From contig NZ_FCNZ02000022.1 of the NCBI RefSeq assembly GCF_001544495.1, positions 37,459-101,458 of the forward strand: DNA of 64,000 nt. The letters are read 5' to 3'. This document shows positions 23,978 to 32,336 of the stretch, piece after piece. The stretch is from Caballeronia telluris (GTDB lineage: Bacteria > Pseudomonadota > Gammaproteobacteria > Burkholderiales > Burkholderiaceae). Under the pieces are notes generated by a model, which saw only the letters and a list, made by a program, of their open reading frames with translations, did no database searches and had not been told where the DNA came from. Both the position numbers and the translations under genes were made by a program. Positions within the stretch are counted from its first letter, which is position 1; each line of letters starts with the position of its first letter.

Positions 23978-26923
23978 CTATTTCCCCGAAGTCGTGACGA
24001 GCGCGTCGGTTGTCGCGTCAGTGCGCATTTCGAGCAGGCCGATCTGCTGCGCGTTGAAGCGCGAGTAGTCCTTCTGCCATTGCGACGGCTGCTCGACCGG
24101 CATCACCTGCACCGCCGTCACCTTGTATTCCGGACAGTTCGTCGCCCAGTCGGAGGAGTCGGTGGTGATCACGTTCGCGCCCGATTCCGGGAAGTGGAAC
24201 GTCGTATAGACGACGCCCGGCTGCATCCGCTCGGTGATCTTCGCGCGCAGCACGGTCTGCCCCGCGCGCGATTCGATGCCGACCCAGTCGCCCGTCTTGA
24301 TGCCGCGATCCTCGGCGTCGACCGGATGAATCTCCAGCCGGTCCTCGTCGTGCCAGCGCGAATTCTCCGTGCGCCGGGTCTGCGCGCCGACGTTGTACTG
24401 CGACAGGATGCGGCCCGTCGTCAGCAGGAGCGGGAACTTGCGCGTGACCTTTTCCGGCGTCGCGACGAACTTCGTGATGACGAACTTGCCCTTGCCGCGC
24501 ACGAATTCGTCGATGTGCATCGTGGGCGTGCCTTCCGGCGCGTGTTCGTTGCACGGCCACTGGATGCTGCCGAGTTCGTCGAGCCGCTCGTACGAGACGC
24601 CGTGGAAGGTCGGCGTGAGACGCGCGATCTCGTCCATGATCTCCGACGGATGCGTGTAGTTCATCTCGTAGCCGAGCGCACGGGCGAGCAGGATCGTCAC
24701 TTCCCAGTCCGCGTAGCCCGGCTGCGGCGGCATCACCTTGCGCACGCGCGAGATGCGGCGCTCCGCGTTGGTGAACGTGCCGTCCTTTTCCAGGAAGCTC
24801 GTGCCTGGCAGCAGGACGTGCGCATACTTCGCGGTTTCGTTCAGGAAGATGTCCTGCACGACGATGCACTCCATCGCCGCGAGCGCGCTCGTCACGTGAT
24901 GCGTGTTCGGGTCGGACTGGACGATGTCCTCGCCCTGGCAATAAAGACCCATGAAGGTGCCGTGCGTCGCGGCATCGAACATGTTCGGGATGCGCAGGCC
25001 CGGCTCCGGTTGCAGCTTCGTGCCCCAGGCTTCCTCGAAGAGCGCGCGCGTGGCGGCGTCGCTGATGTGGCGATAACCCGGCAGTTCGTGCGGGAACGAA
25101 CCCATGTCGCACGAGCCCTGCACGTTGTTCTGGCCGCGCAGCGGATTCACGCCGACGCCTTCGCGGCCGATGTTGCCCGTTGCCATCGCGAGATTCGCGA
25201 TGCCCATCACCATCGTCGAGCCTTGCGCGTGCTCCGTGACGCCCAAGCCGTAGAAGATCGCGGAGTTGCCCGGCCGCGCATAGATGCGCGCGGCTTCGCG
25301 CACGAGCTGCGCGGGTACGCCAGTGATCGCTTCCATCGCTTCGGGCGAGTTGTCTTCCTGCGAGACGAAGTCGCGCCATTGACCGAACGCGCGCGCTTCG
25401 CAGCGCTCGGCGACGAACGCCTCGTCGACGAGACCCTCGGTCACGATCACATGCGCGAGCGCGTTGATCATCGCGACGTTGGTGCCCGGACGCAGCGCGA
25501 GGTGATGCGAGGCCTTGATGTGCGGACCGTCGACGATATCGGTGCGGCGCGGATCGATCACGATCAGTTGCGCGCCTTCGCGGATGCGCTTCTTCATGCG
25601 CGACGCGAAGACCGGATGGCCGTCGGTCGGATTTGCACCGATCACGACGATCACGTCCGACTTCTCCACCGACGCGAACGTCTGCGTGCCGGCCGATTCA
25701 CCGAGCGTCGTCTTGAGACCATAGCCCGTCGGCGAGTGGCAGACGCGCGCGCAGGTGTCGACGTTGTTGTTGCCGAACGCGGCGCGCACGAGCTTCTGCA
25801 CGAGATACGTTTCCTCGTTCGTGCAGCGCGACGACGTGATGCCGCCGATCGAGTCGCGCCCGTACTTGTCCTGGATGCGGCGGAATTCGCTTGCCGCGTA
25901 TTTGATCGCTTCGTCCCACGAGACTTCGCGCCACGGATCGGTGATCTTCGCGCGGATCATCGGCTTCTGGATGCGGTCCTTGTGTGTCGCGTAGCCCCAC
26001 GCGAAGCGGCCCTTCACGCACGCGTGGCCTTCGTTCGCCTGGCCGTTCTTGTTCGGCACCATGCGCACGACCTGGCTGCCCTTCATCTCCGCCTTCAGCG
26101 AGCAGCCGACGCCGCAATACGCGCACGTCGTCACGACCGAATGCTCCGGCTGGCCGAGCATGATGACGGTCTTTTCCTGCAAGGTCGCGGTCGGGCACGC
26201 GGCGACACACGCGCCGCACGACACGCATTCCGATTCCATGAACGGCACGTTTTCGCTCGCCGCGACGCGCGATTCGAAACCGCGCGCGGCGATCGTCAGC
26301 GCGAAGGTGCCTTGCGTTTCCTCGCAGGCGCGCACGCAGCGATTGCAGACGATGCACTTCGACGGATCGTAGGTGAAGTACGGGTTCGATTCGTCCTTCT
26401 TGTCCTTCAGGTGGTTCGCGCCTTCATAGCCGTAACGCACTTCGCGCAGGCCGACGACGCCCGCCATGTCCTGCAGTTCGCAGTCGCCGTTGGCGGGGCA
26501 GGTGAGGCAGTCGAGCGGGTGATCGGAGATATAGAGCTCCATCACGTTCTTGCGCAACGATTGCAGCTTGTCGCTTTGCGTGCGCACCTTCATGCCCGCT
26601 TCGACAGGCGTCGTGCACGATGCCGGATAGCCGCGCTTGCCTTCGATCTCGACGAGACACAGGCGGCACGAGCCGAACGGTTCGAGCGAATCCGTCGCGC
26701 AGAGCTTCGGCACGTTGACACCGGCTTCGATCGCCGCGCGCATCACGGAAGTGCCCGCGGGCACCGTCACCGGTTCGCCGTCGATTTCGAGCGTGACATC
26801 GACATCGGCGTGGCGCAGCGGCGTGCCGTAGTCGGTGAAGTCGAAGGGATCGCGCCGCTGGACCGATGCCGCGCTCTTGCACGCGCAATTTCCGGAGCCG
26901 CAGCCGTTGTTCGTGTTGGACAT
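23978..26923 (-). CDS. fdsA: NAD-dependent formate dehydrogenase, molybdenum alpha subunit
   Basis: 981 residues. A [2Fe-2S] domain (Cys75, 86, 89, 103) is followed by a His-ligated 4Fe-4S motif DHPLDCLTCPANGDC (134-148), two ferredoxin clusters CIVCNRCVRAC (190-200) and CVSCGACVAAC (233-243), and the catalytic domain beginning CAYCGVGC (267-274). Cys395-His396 in CHSPTGYG are the expected Mo ligand and its neighbour. A molydopterin dinucleotide-binding domain closes the protein. It oxidises formate to CO2 and passes electrons to FdsB. The N-terminus has an extra Cys group (CGSGNCAC, residues 8-15) before the [2Fe-2S] domain. Part of fdsGBAD. Confidence 0.95.
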   Translation of the reverse strand: MSNTNNGCGSGNCACKSAASVQRRDPFDFTDYGTPLRHADVDVTLEIDGEPVTVPAGTSVMRAAIEAGVNVPKLCATDSLEPFGSCRLCLVEIEGKRGYPASCTTPVEAGMKVRTQSDKLQSLRKNVMELYISDHPLDCLTCPANGDCELQDMAGVVGLREVRYGYEGANHLKDKKDESNPYFTYDPSKCIVCNRCVRACEETQGTFALTIAARGFESRVAASENVPFMESECVSCGACVAACPTATLQEKTVIMLGQPEHSVVTTCAYCGVGCSLKAEMKGSQVVRMVPNKNGQANEGHACVKGRFAWGYATHKDRIQKPMIRAKITDPWREVSWDEAIKYAASEFRRIQDKYGRDSIGGITSSRCTNEETYLVQKLVRAAFGNNNVDTCARVCHSPTGYGLKTTLGESAGTQTFASVEKSDVIVVIGANPTDGHPVFASRMKKRIREGAQLIVIDPRRTDIVDGPHIKASHHLALRPGTNVAMINALAHVIVTEGLVDEAFVAERCEARAFGQWRDFVSQEDNSPEAMEAITGVPAQLVREAARIYARPGNSAIFYGLGVTEHAQGSTMVMGIANLAMATGNIGREGVGVNPLRGQNNVQGSCDMGSFPHELPGYRHISDAATRALFEEAWGTKLQPEPGLRIPNMFDAATHGTFMGLYCQGEDIVQSDPNTHHVTSALAAMECIVVQDIFLNETAKYAHVLLPGTSFLEKDGTFTNAERRISRVRKVMPPQPGYADWEVTILLARALGYEMNYTHPSEIMDEIARLTPTFHGVSYERLDELGSIQWPCNEHAPEGTPTMHIDEFVRGKGKFVITKFVATPEKVTRKFPLLLTTGRILSQYNVGAQTRRTENSRWHDEDRLEIHPVDAEDRGIKTGDWVGIESRAGQTVLRAKITERMQPGVVYTTFHFPESGANVITTDSSDWATNCPEYKVTAVQVMPVEQPSQWQKDYSRFNAQQIGLLEMRTDATTDALVTTSGK

Positions 26924-26996
26924 GTCTTGTCTCCTGTCGACCAGAGTTGGCGCTTTAGCGCCTTACTCTGGTCCCATGCAAGGTGTATAGCTTGTC

Positions 26997-28553
26997 TTAA
27001 GCCGCTTTCTGCGCCGGCGCTTTCGCAAGGCCGAAATCTTCAGGGAAATGTTCGAGTGCCGAGAGCACCGGGAAGGGCGTCATGCCGCCCATCGCGCAGA
27101 GCGATCCGGACACCATCGTGTCGCACAAATCGCGCAGCAGCGTGACCTGCTTCGGCGACGTATCGCCCGAGCGGATCTTCGCGATCACCTCGACGCCGCG
27201 CGTCGAGCCGATCCGGCACGGCGTGCATTTGCCGCAGGATTCGAGCGCGCAGAAATGCATCGCATACTGGGCGAGGTCCGCGAGGTTCGACGTGTCGTCG
27301 TGGACCACGAGTCCGCCGTGACCCACCACCGCGCCGACCTTCGCGTATTCCTCGTAGTCGAGCGGGATGTCCCACTGGCTTTCCGGCAAATACGTGCCGA
27401 GCGGGCCGCCCACCTGGACCGCGCGCGCCGGCCGGCCGCTCGCCGTGCCGCCGCCGTAGTCGTAGAGGAGTTCGCGCAAGCTCACGCCGAACGCGAGTTC
27501 GACGAGTCCGCCTTGCTTCACGTTGCCCGCTAGCTGGAACGGCAGCGTGCCGCGCGAGCGTCCCATGCCGAAGTCGCGATAGAACGAGGCGCCCTTCGCG
27601 AAGATGATTGGCACCGTCGCGAGCGTGATGACGTTGTTGATGACAGTCGGCTTGCCGTACAGGCCGACGAGCGCCGGCACCGGCGGCTTCGCGCGCACGA
27701 TGCCGCGCTTGCCTTCGAGCGATTCGAGAAGCGCCGTCTCTTCGCCGCACACGTACGCGCCCGCGCCCTTCGCGACGAACAGGTCGAACGCGTGCGAGCT
27801 GCCGAGCACGCTCTCGCCGAGCCAGCCGGCTTCGCGTGCGCGGTCGATCGCGCGGTTGAGCGTCGTGATCGAATGCGGATATTCGCTGCGCACGTAGATG
27901 TAGCCCTGGGTCGCGCCCGTCACGATGCCCGCGATGATCATGCCTTCGATCAGCACGTAGGGATCGCTTTCCATGACGAGGCGGTCGGAGAATGTGCCGG
28001 AATCGCCTTCGTCCGCGTTGCAGACGATGTACTTCTGGTCCGCCAGCGCGCCGCGCACCGTGCGCCACTTGATGCCGGCCGGGAACGCCGCGCCGCCGCG
28101 TCCGCGCAGGCCCGATTCGATCAGCGACTCGCAGGCGGCATCGCCGTTCATGTCGAGCGCGTGGCGCAAGCCTTCGAGGCCGCCGTTCGCGGTGTAGTCC
28201 TCGACGGAGAGCGGGTCGGTGATGCCGATGCGCGCGAACGTCAGGCGCTGCTGGTTCTTGAGGTACGGAATGTCGTCGACCACGCCGACGTTTCTTTCGT
28301 GCGCGCCGCCTTCGATGAACCCGGCGTCGAAGAGCGCGCCGACTTCCTCGGCTTCGACATTCGCATAGCCGATGCGGCCTTGCGACGTCTCCACTTCGAC
28401 GAGCGGCTCCAGCCACAGGAGACCGCGCGAACCGTTGCGCACGATCTGGACGTCGACGCCGCGCTTGGCGGCTTCATCGGCGATGGCGAGCGCGACTGCG
28501 TCGGCGCCGAGTGCGAGCGCCGACGAATCGCAGGGAACGTAGATGCGTGTCAT
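26997..28553 (-). CDS. fdsB: NAD-dependent formate dehydrogenase, flavoprotein beta subunit
   Basis: 518 residues related to NuoF (with a fused thioredoxin-like N-domain). The FMN and NADH sites are seen as GLRGRGGAAFPAGIKW and GAGAYVCGEETALLESLEGKRG, and the 4Fe-4S motif as SCGKCTPCRIG near residue 440. It receives electrons from the alpha subunit and reduces NAD+. Its ATG overlaps the fdsG stop by four bases, indicating translational coupling. A 73-base gap separates it from fdsA. Confidence 0.95.
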   Translation of the reverse strand: MTRIYVPCDSSALALGADAVALAIADEAAKRGVDVQIVRNGSRGLLWLEPLVEVETSQGRIGYANVEAEEVGALFDAGFIEGGAHERNVGVVDDIPYLKNQQRLTFARIGITDPLSVEDYTANGGLEGLRHALDMNGDAACESLIESGLRGRGGAAFPAGIKWRTVRGALADQKYIVCNADEGDSGTFSDRLVMESDPYVLIEGMIIAGIVTGATQGYIYVRSEYPHSITTLNRAIDRAREAGWLGESVLGSSHAFDLFVAKGAGAYVCGEETALLESLEGKRGIVRAKPPVPALVGLYGKPTVINNVITLATVPIIFAKGASFYRDFGMGRSRGTLPFQLAGNVKQGGLVELAFGVSLRELLYDYGGGTASGRPARAVQVGGPLGTYLPESQWDIPLDYEEYAKVGAVVGHGGLVVHDDTSNLADLAQYAMHFCALESCGKCTPCRIGSTRGVEVIAKIRSGDTSPKQVTLLRDLCDTMVSGSLCAMGGMTPFPVLSALEHFPEDFGLAKAPAQKAA

Positions 28554-29059
28554 GCCGTTTCCTCCGTGCCGGCGTTCGCGCGCGTTTGCGCGGCGGCGTA
28601 AAGCCGATCGAATTTCTGCGGCGTGACCTTCGCGTGCAGCTCGCCGTTAATCATCATCGACGGCGACAGCGCGCACTGACCGAGGCAGAACACCGATTCG
28701 AGTTCCGTATCCGCGTGATGGCCGCTGTCGAACTTGCAGCCCGTGTGGCCTTCGACATGCTGCGCGAGCGCTTCGGTGCCCATGCTGCGGCACGCTTCCG
28801 CGCGGCACAGCTGCACGGTGACGCGCGCGGGCGGCTCGGAGCGGAAGTGATGGTAGTAGGTGATGACGCCGTGGACCTCGGCGCGCGACAGCGACAGCGC
28901 CTGCGCAAGCGGCGGGACGACCGCGGGCGGCACGAAGCCGACATCGTCCTGGATCGCGTGCAGGATCGCCATCAGGGTGGCGCCCTGCGTGGCGTGACGG
29001 CGCACCAGTTCGTCGGGCGCACTGACGGATACGGCAAGGGCGTGCTGCGGGTGTGTCAT
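28550..29059 (-). CDS. fdsG: NAD-dependent formate dehydrogenase, gamma subunit
   Basis: 169 residues of the NuoE/24-kDa type, with a thioredoxin-like [2Fe-2S] centre built from the Cys of LCRAEACRSMG and VFCLGQCALSP. ATG 29059 follows a strong GGAGGAGC site at normal spacing; an in-frame extension upstream crosses into the divergent regulator and is not coding. It is the first gene of the fds operon and lies 129 bp from the divergent regulator. Confidence 0.94.
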   Translation of the reverse strand: MTHPQHALAVSVSAPDELVRRHATQGATLMAILHAIQDDVGFVPPAVVPPLAQALSLSRAEVHGVITYYHHFRSEPPARVTVQLCRAEACRSMGTEALAQHVEGHTGCKFDSGHHADTELESVFCLGQCALSPSMMINGELHAKVTPQKFDRLYAAAQTRANAGTEETA

Positions 29060-29188
29060 TGGGGGCTCCTCCAAGCTCGGCATATGTCTATCGTGTGCAT
29101 ATTCAGGACTTATAATTCCTTGCACCGAGCCGATGTAGTGAACAATAGGCGCCGTGATATATCTTGGCAATAGGAAGGAGGAGTTCAT
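29060..29188. promoter_or_regulatory. Divergent promoter region between fdsG and its regulator
   Basis: An A/T-rich 129-bp island in GC-rich DNA. For the minus strand, a TATAAG -10-like hexamer (complement of CTTATA at 29108-29113) lies about 50 bp before fdsG. GCATATG (29078-29084) and GTGCATA (29095-29101) form related imperfect half-sites. For the plus strand, GTGATATATC lies 30 bp before the regulator, followed by AGGAAGGAGG, a very strong ribosome site. Likely site of regulator binding; the exact operator is not resolved. Confidence 0.6.
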
Positions 29189-30271
29189 ATGATCGACGTC
29201 CAATGCCGCGCCGAACTCGTGCTGCGCGACGCCGACGGCCGGGAAACCAGTCTCAGCGCGGTTGTGCCGCTCTTGCAACTGGTTTCGCAGACCGGAAGCA
29301 TCGCGAACGCCGCAGCCGCTAAGGGTTTGTCCTATCGGCACGCGTGGGGTTTGTTGCGCGAAATCGAGGCCCGGCTGGGCGGCGCGCTGATCACCAAATC
29401 GCGCGGCCGCGGCTCCGTGCTCTCCGAACTCGGCGAATCGGTGCTGCGCGCGCAGCGCATCTCCGGCGAAAGGCTCGACGCGCCGCTGCAATCGGTTGCG
29501 AACGAAGTGGCCGGCGAGCTGAACCGCCGGCTTTCGCGCGACGCTTTGCCCGTGCGCATCCACGCATCGCACGGTTACGCGGTCGCCACGCTCGTGCGCG
29601 CGCTCGGCGAAAAGCGCGTTCCCGTCGACATCAAGTATCGCGAGAGCGCGGAGGCCGTGAGCGCCCTTGCGCGCGGCGAGTGCGAACTGGCCGGTTTTCA
29701 CTTGCCGATCGGCGAATTTCGCGCGACCTGCGCGCAGGTGTACCGGCAATATCTCGATGCCGGCAAGCATCAGCTAATCCATCTCACGCGGCGCACGCAG
29801 GGACTCTTCTTGCCGAAGGGCAATCCGAAGCGCATCGAGGGTTTACACGACCTCGCGCGCGGCGACGTGCGCTTCGTGAACCGCCAGCCGGGCTCCGGCA
29901 CGCGCATGCTGCTCGATTTGTCGCTGCGCAGCATCGGCGTCGATCCCGACGAGATCAATGGCTACGCGACCACGGAACTGACGCATTCCGCGATTGCCGC
30001 GTTCGTCGCGAGCGGCATGGCGGACCTCGGCTTCGGCGTGCAGCCCGCCGCGCAGCATTTCGCGCTGGACTTCATTCCGGTCATCGACGAGGACTATTTC
30101 TTCGCCTTCGAGCGCAAGCGTCTGGATGAAGGACGGCTCGCCAACGTGATCGCCATTTTGCGCAGCGACGCGTTCAATGACAGCGTCGCGCATCTCGAAG
30201 GCTACGATCCGGTGCGCTGCGGCGTGGTGGTCGGGGTGGAGCAGGGATTGAGCGGCGTGGACGCGGCCTGA
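29189..30271 (+). CDS. fdsR: ModE/LysR-like HTH regulator with substrate-binding-protein domain (probable FdsR)
   Basis: 360 residues. Residues 1 to about 90 form a ModE/LysR-type winged HTH (VPLLQLVSQTGSIANAAAAK, SYRHAWGLLREIEARLGG, KSRGRGSVLSELGE). Residues about 120-330 resemble a PBP-like ligand domain of molybdate-type binding proteins (FVNRQPGSGTRMLLD, DPDEINGYATTELTHSAIAAFVASG). Divergent position next to fdsG suggests control of formate dehydrogenase, matching the FdsR position known in Cupriavidus. The ligand (formate, molybdate or other) is unknown. Start ATG 29189 is supported by an optimal GGAAGGAGG site. Confidence 0.75.
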   Translation: MIDVQCRAELVLRDADGRETSLSAVVPLLQLVSQTGSIANAAAAKGLSYRHAWGLLREIEARLGGALITKSRGRGSVLSELGESVLRAQRISGERLDAPLQSVANEVAGELNRRLSRDALPVRIHASHGYAVATLVRALGEKRVPVDIKYRESAEAVSALARGECELAGFHLPIGEFRATCAQVYRQYLDAGKHQLIHLTRRTQGLFLPKGNPKRIEGLHDLARGDVRFVNRQPGSGTRMLLDLSLRSIGVDPDEINGYATTELTHSAIAAFVASGMADLGFGVQPAAQHFALDFIPVIDEDYFFAFERKRLDEGRLANVIAILRSDAFNDSVAHLEGYDPVRCGVVVGVEQGLSGVDAA

Positions 30272-30422
30272 GCGGCGGCATCGAAACCCGCCGCCAGCGC
30301 CCGATCCGAAACGAACGGTAAAATTCGCCCGTCAGCAAGGACTGTCGCTCATCCCAAATTACGTTAACCTATCGGTTCGCCGTCCACGTTCCGCGCGTTG
30401 CCCACGCTGCGCCCAATCCGCC

Positions 30423-30689
30423 ATGAAACTGCCTCTCGTCGCTTCCGCCTGTGCCGCGCTCGTCGCCGGCGCGGTCTATCTCGTTCCCGTCGCCTTTGCC
30501 CAGAACTCGCCGGGCATCCCGGGCGGCATCCTTCAGGATCAGTTCCGTCTGAACGAACATCCGCAAATGCAGTTCGCCGCGTCCGCGCCGGGCGACAAAT
30601 ATCAGCAGGGCAAGTCGGCCTCGCGTCGCCGTGCGGATAACGGCGATCCGAACGGCTGCAACCTGAAGTGCCCGAAAGAGCCTGAATAA
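30423..30689 (+). CDS. Small secreted protein of unknown function
   Basis: 88 residues. MKLPLVASACAALVAGAVYLVPVAFA is a signal peptide with cleavage expected after residue 26. The mature 62 residues are polar, with SRRRADNGDPNGCNLKCPKEP at the end containing two Cys (C-x3-C) that could form a disulfide or bind a ligand. I do not recognise the family. The gene lies alone after the fds regulator and ends before a 14-bp hairpin. Confidence 0.65.
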   Translation: MKLPLVASACAALVAGAVYLVPVAFAQNSPGIPGGILQDQFRLNEHPQMQFAASAPGDKYQQGKSASRRRADNGDPNGCNLKCPKEPE

Positions 30690-30700
30690 CCTCCCCAAGC

Positions 30701-30734
30701 GTCGGCGAACCCGCCTGGTCGCGGGTTCGCCGAC
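30701..30734 (+). terminator. Strong hairpin after the small secreted protein gene
   Basis: A 14-bp perfect stem (GTCGGCGAACCCGC, 30701-30714, and its complement 30721-30734) has a six-base loop. It lies 11 bases after the stop codon. No clear T run follows, but the stem is strong. Confidence 0.6.
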
Positions 30735-30968
30735 CGCCGCTTTCCCCATCGCCGTTTTGTGCTGCTCTGCGCACGTATTCAGCCCGCGCGCTTCCGCTAC
30801 ACTGGAGAATCCATCCGCTTCATGGCACGGTTCGTTGCCGGGACGTGCGTCGTCTCCCGGCCGGTGTTGGTTATCGCGCGCTCAAGTTCAACAACCGCTG
30901 CACAGCGACCGAAAAACACTACGAGATGGCGGGCGTTTGGTATGACGTCAGGAGTAACTTAGCAAGGC

Positions 30969-30991
30969 GTCGCCGAATGTCGTTCGGCGAC
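30969..30991. other. Perfect 9-bp hairpin in a 462-base gene-free stretch
   Basis: GTCGCCGAA (30969-30977) pairs with TTCGGCGAC (30983-30991) around TGTCG. The stretch 30690-31151 otherwise shows only the preceding terminator and no convincing gene. The hairpin could be part of the 5' leader of the glycosyltransferase gene 160 bp downstream. Confidence 0.5.
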
Positions 30992-31151
30992 GGGCCACTT
31001 CCTTCCAGACAAACAATAAAGGAAGCGCGCTGGTTGATCCGAAGTCGCGCAAAATCAACGTGCGGCGACATGCGGCGTCGGGGGGCCGTGGCTACCCGTT
31101 TGCCCGTCGGGCCGCCAGACGACGCTTCGGATATGCCGAGGGACTGCATAA

Positions 31152-32225
31152 ATGCGAATTCTCCAGGTCATACTGGCGCCGCGCCTGTCGGGGGCCGAGG
31201 TGCTCGCGAAGGGCGTCGCGATCGGGCATCAGCGCGACGGCCACGACGTGTGCATCGCGTCGCTCATGCCGCAGCACAGCGACTTCGAGCACATCAGCGC
31301 CGAGCTGCGCTCGCATGACGTGACGTGTCTGTTCCCGACGCGCGCGCACGGCAAAGTGGGCCGGCTGCTGTTCCTGTATCAGGCGATCCGCGCGTTCAAG
31401 CCGGACATCATCTTCGCGCACGCGACCATTCCCGCGCTCTACGTGCGCGCGCTGCCGACGCGCGTGCCGATCGTCTGGGTCATGCATTCGGGCGCCAACG
31501 ATTTTTCGAACAACGCGCTGCTGCGCGCGGAACGCCTGTTGTCGGGGCGCGCGAAGGCGGTGATCGGCGTGTCGCAGAAGAATATCGACGACTACGTGAA
31601 GGAAGTCGGCCTGCATCCGTCGATGATCGTCGTGCCGAACGGCGTCGACGTCTCGCGCTTCACCGACGACGTGTCCGCCACGCCCGTCGCCTGCAAGCAG
31701 ATCGTGCAGATCGGGCGCTATATCCCGGAGAAGAACCAGTTGCAGACCGTGGAGGCCTTCGCGCGGGTCGCGAGGGCCGATCCGGACGCGCGCCTCCTGC
31801 TGTGCGGCGTGATCGAGAACCTTGCGTATCACGCGTCCGTGGTCGATCTCGTCGCGAAGCTCGGGCTCACGGATCGCGTGGTGATCGACGGTCCGCAGTC
31901 GAACGTCGCGCAGATTCTGCGGGCGTCGGCGGCGTTCGCGATGCCGTCGAGCTTCGAGGCGCACAGCATCGGCTTTCTGGAGGCGCTGGCGTCGGGCATT
32001 CCGGTCGTCGCCAACGCGATTCCGTCGTTCGCGTTCGCGGGCAATTTCTCGGGCGTGCGCCTGCTCGACACGAGCGATGCCGACGCCTACGGCCGCGCCT
32101 TGCTCGAATCGCTGACGCAGCCGCGCGCGACGCGGCCGCTCAACGGACTCACGCTGCAAAGCACCGCCGACCGCTATCTCGCCATCGCACGCGATGTGCT
32201 GAATCTGCGCGTGGGATTGAGCTGA
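31152..32225 (+). CDS. GT4-family glycosyltransferase
   Basis: 357 residues with a GT-B fold. MRILQVILAPRLSGAEVLAK at the start is the acceptor domain; VIGVSQKNIDDYV and VPNGVDVSRF mark the linker; the donor domain has QIGRYIPEKNQLQTVEAF and the E-x7-E motif in SSFEAHSIGFLEALASG. It transfers an activated sugar, retaining configuration, to a polysaccharide, LPS or lipid in the cytoplasm. It is not in a larger polysaccharide operon here. A T-rich terminator follows, then a convergent secreted PIG-L deacetylase. The ATG has no strong ribosome site. Confidence 0.87.
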   Translation: MRILQVILAPRLSGAEVLAKGVAIGHQRDGHDVCIASLMPQHSDFEHISAELRSHDVTCLFPTRAHGKVGRLLFLYQAIRAFKPDIIFAHATIPALYVRALPTRVPIVWVMHSGANDFSNNALLRAERLLSGRAKAVIGVSQKNIDDYVKEVGLHPSMIVVPNGVDVSRFTDDVSATPVACKQIVQIGRYIPEKNQLQTVEAFARVARADPDARLLLCGVIENLAYHASVVDLVAKLGLTDRVVIDGPQSNVAQILRASAAFAMPSSFEAHSIGFLEALASGIPVVANAIPSFAFAGNFSGVRLLDTSDADAYGRALLESLTQPRATRPLNGLTLQSTADRYLAIARDVLNLRVGLS

Positions 32226-32246
32226 GCGATTGCGCCGATCAGAATG

Positions 32247-32287
32247 CGCCGCCGATGAGAATCAATGAGAATCGGCGGCGTTTTTTT
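32247..32287 (+). terminator. Rho-independent terminator of the GT4 gene
   Basis: CGCCGCCGAT (32247-32256) pairs with ATCGGCGGCG (32271-32280) and is followed by seven T residues. It lies 21 bases after the stop codon. Confidence 0.85.
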
Positions 32288-32336
32288 CGGCTGAACGATC
32301 GAGGGCCGGCCGCGTGCCGCGCTGCCGGCGCGTCTC

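Noticed and set aside
24080..27145. A 1021-residue open frame on the plus strand opposite fdsA
   Set aside because: It is Arg/His/Asp-rich, has no family motif and mirrors fdsA codons; GC-rich third positions keep antisense frames open.
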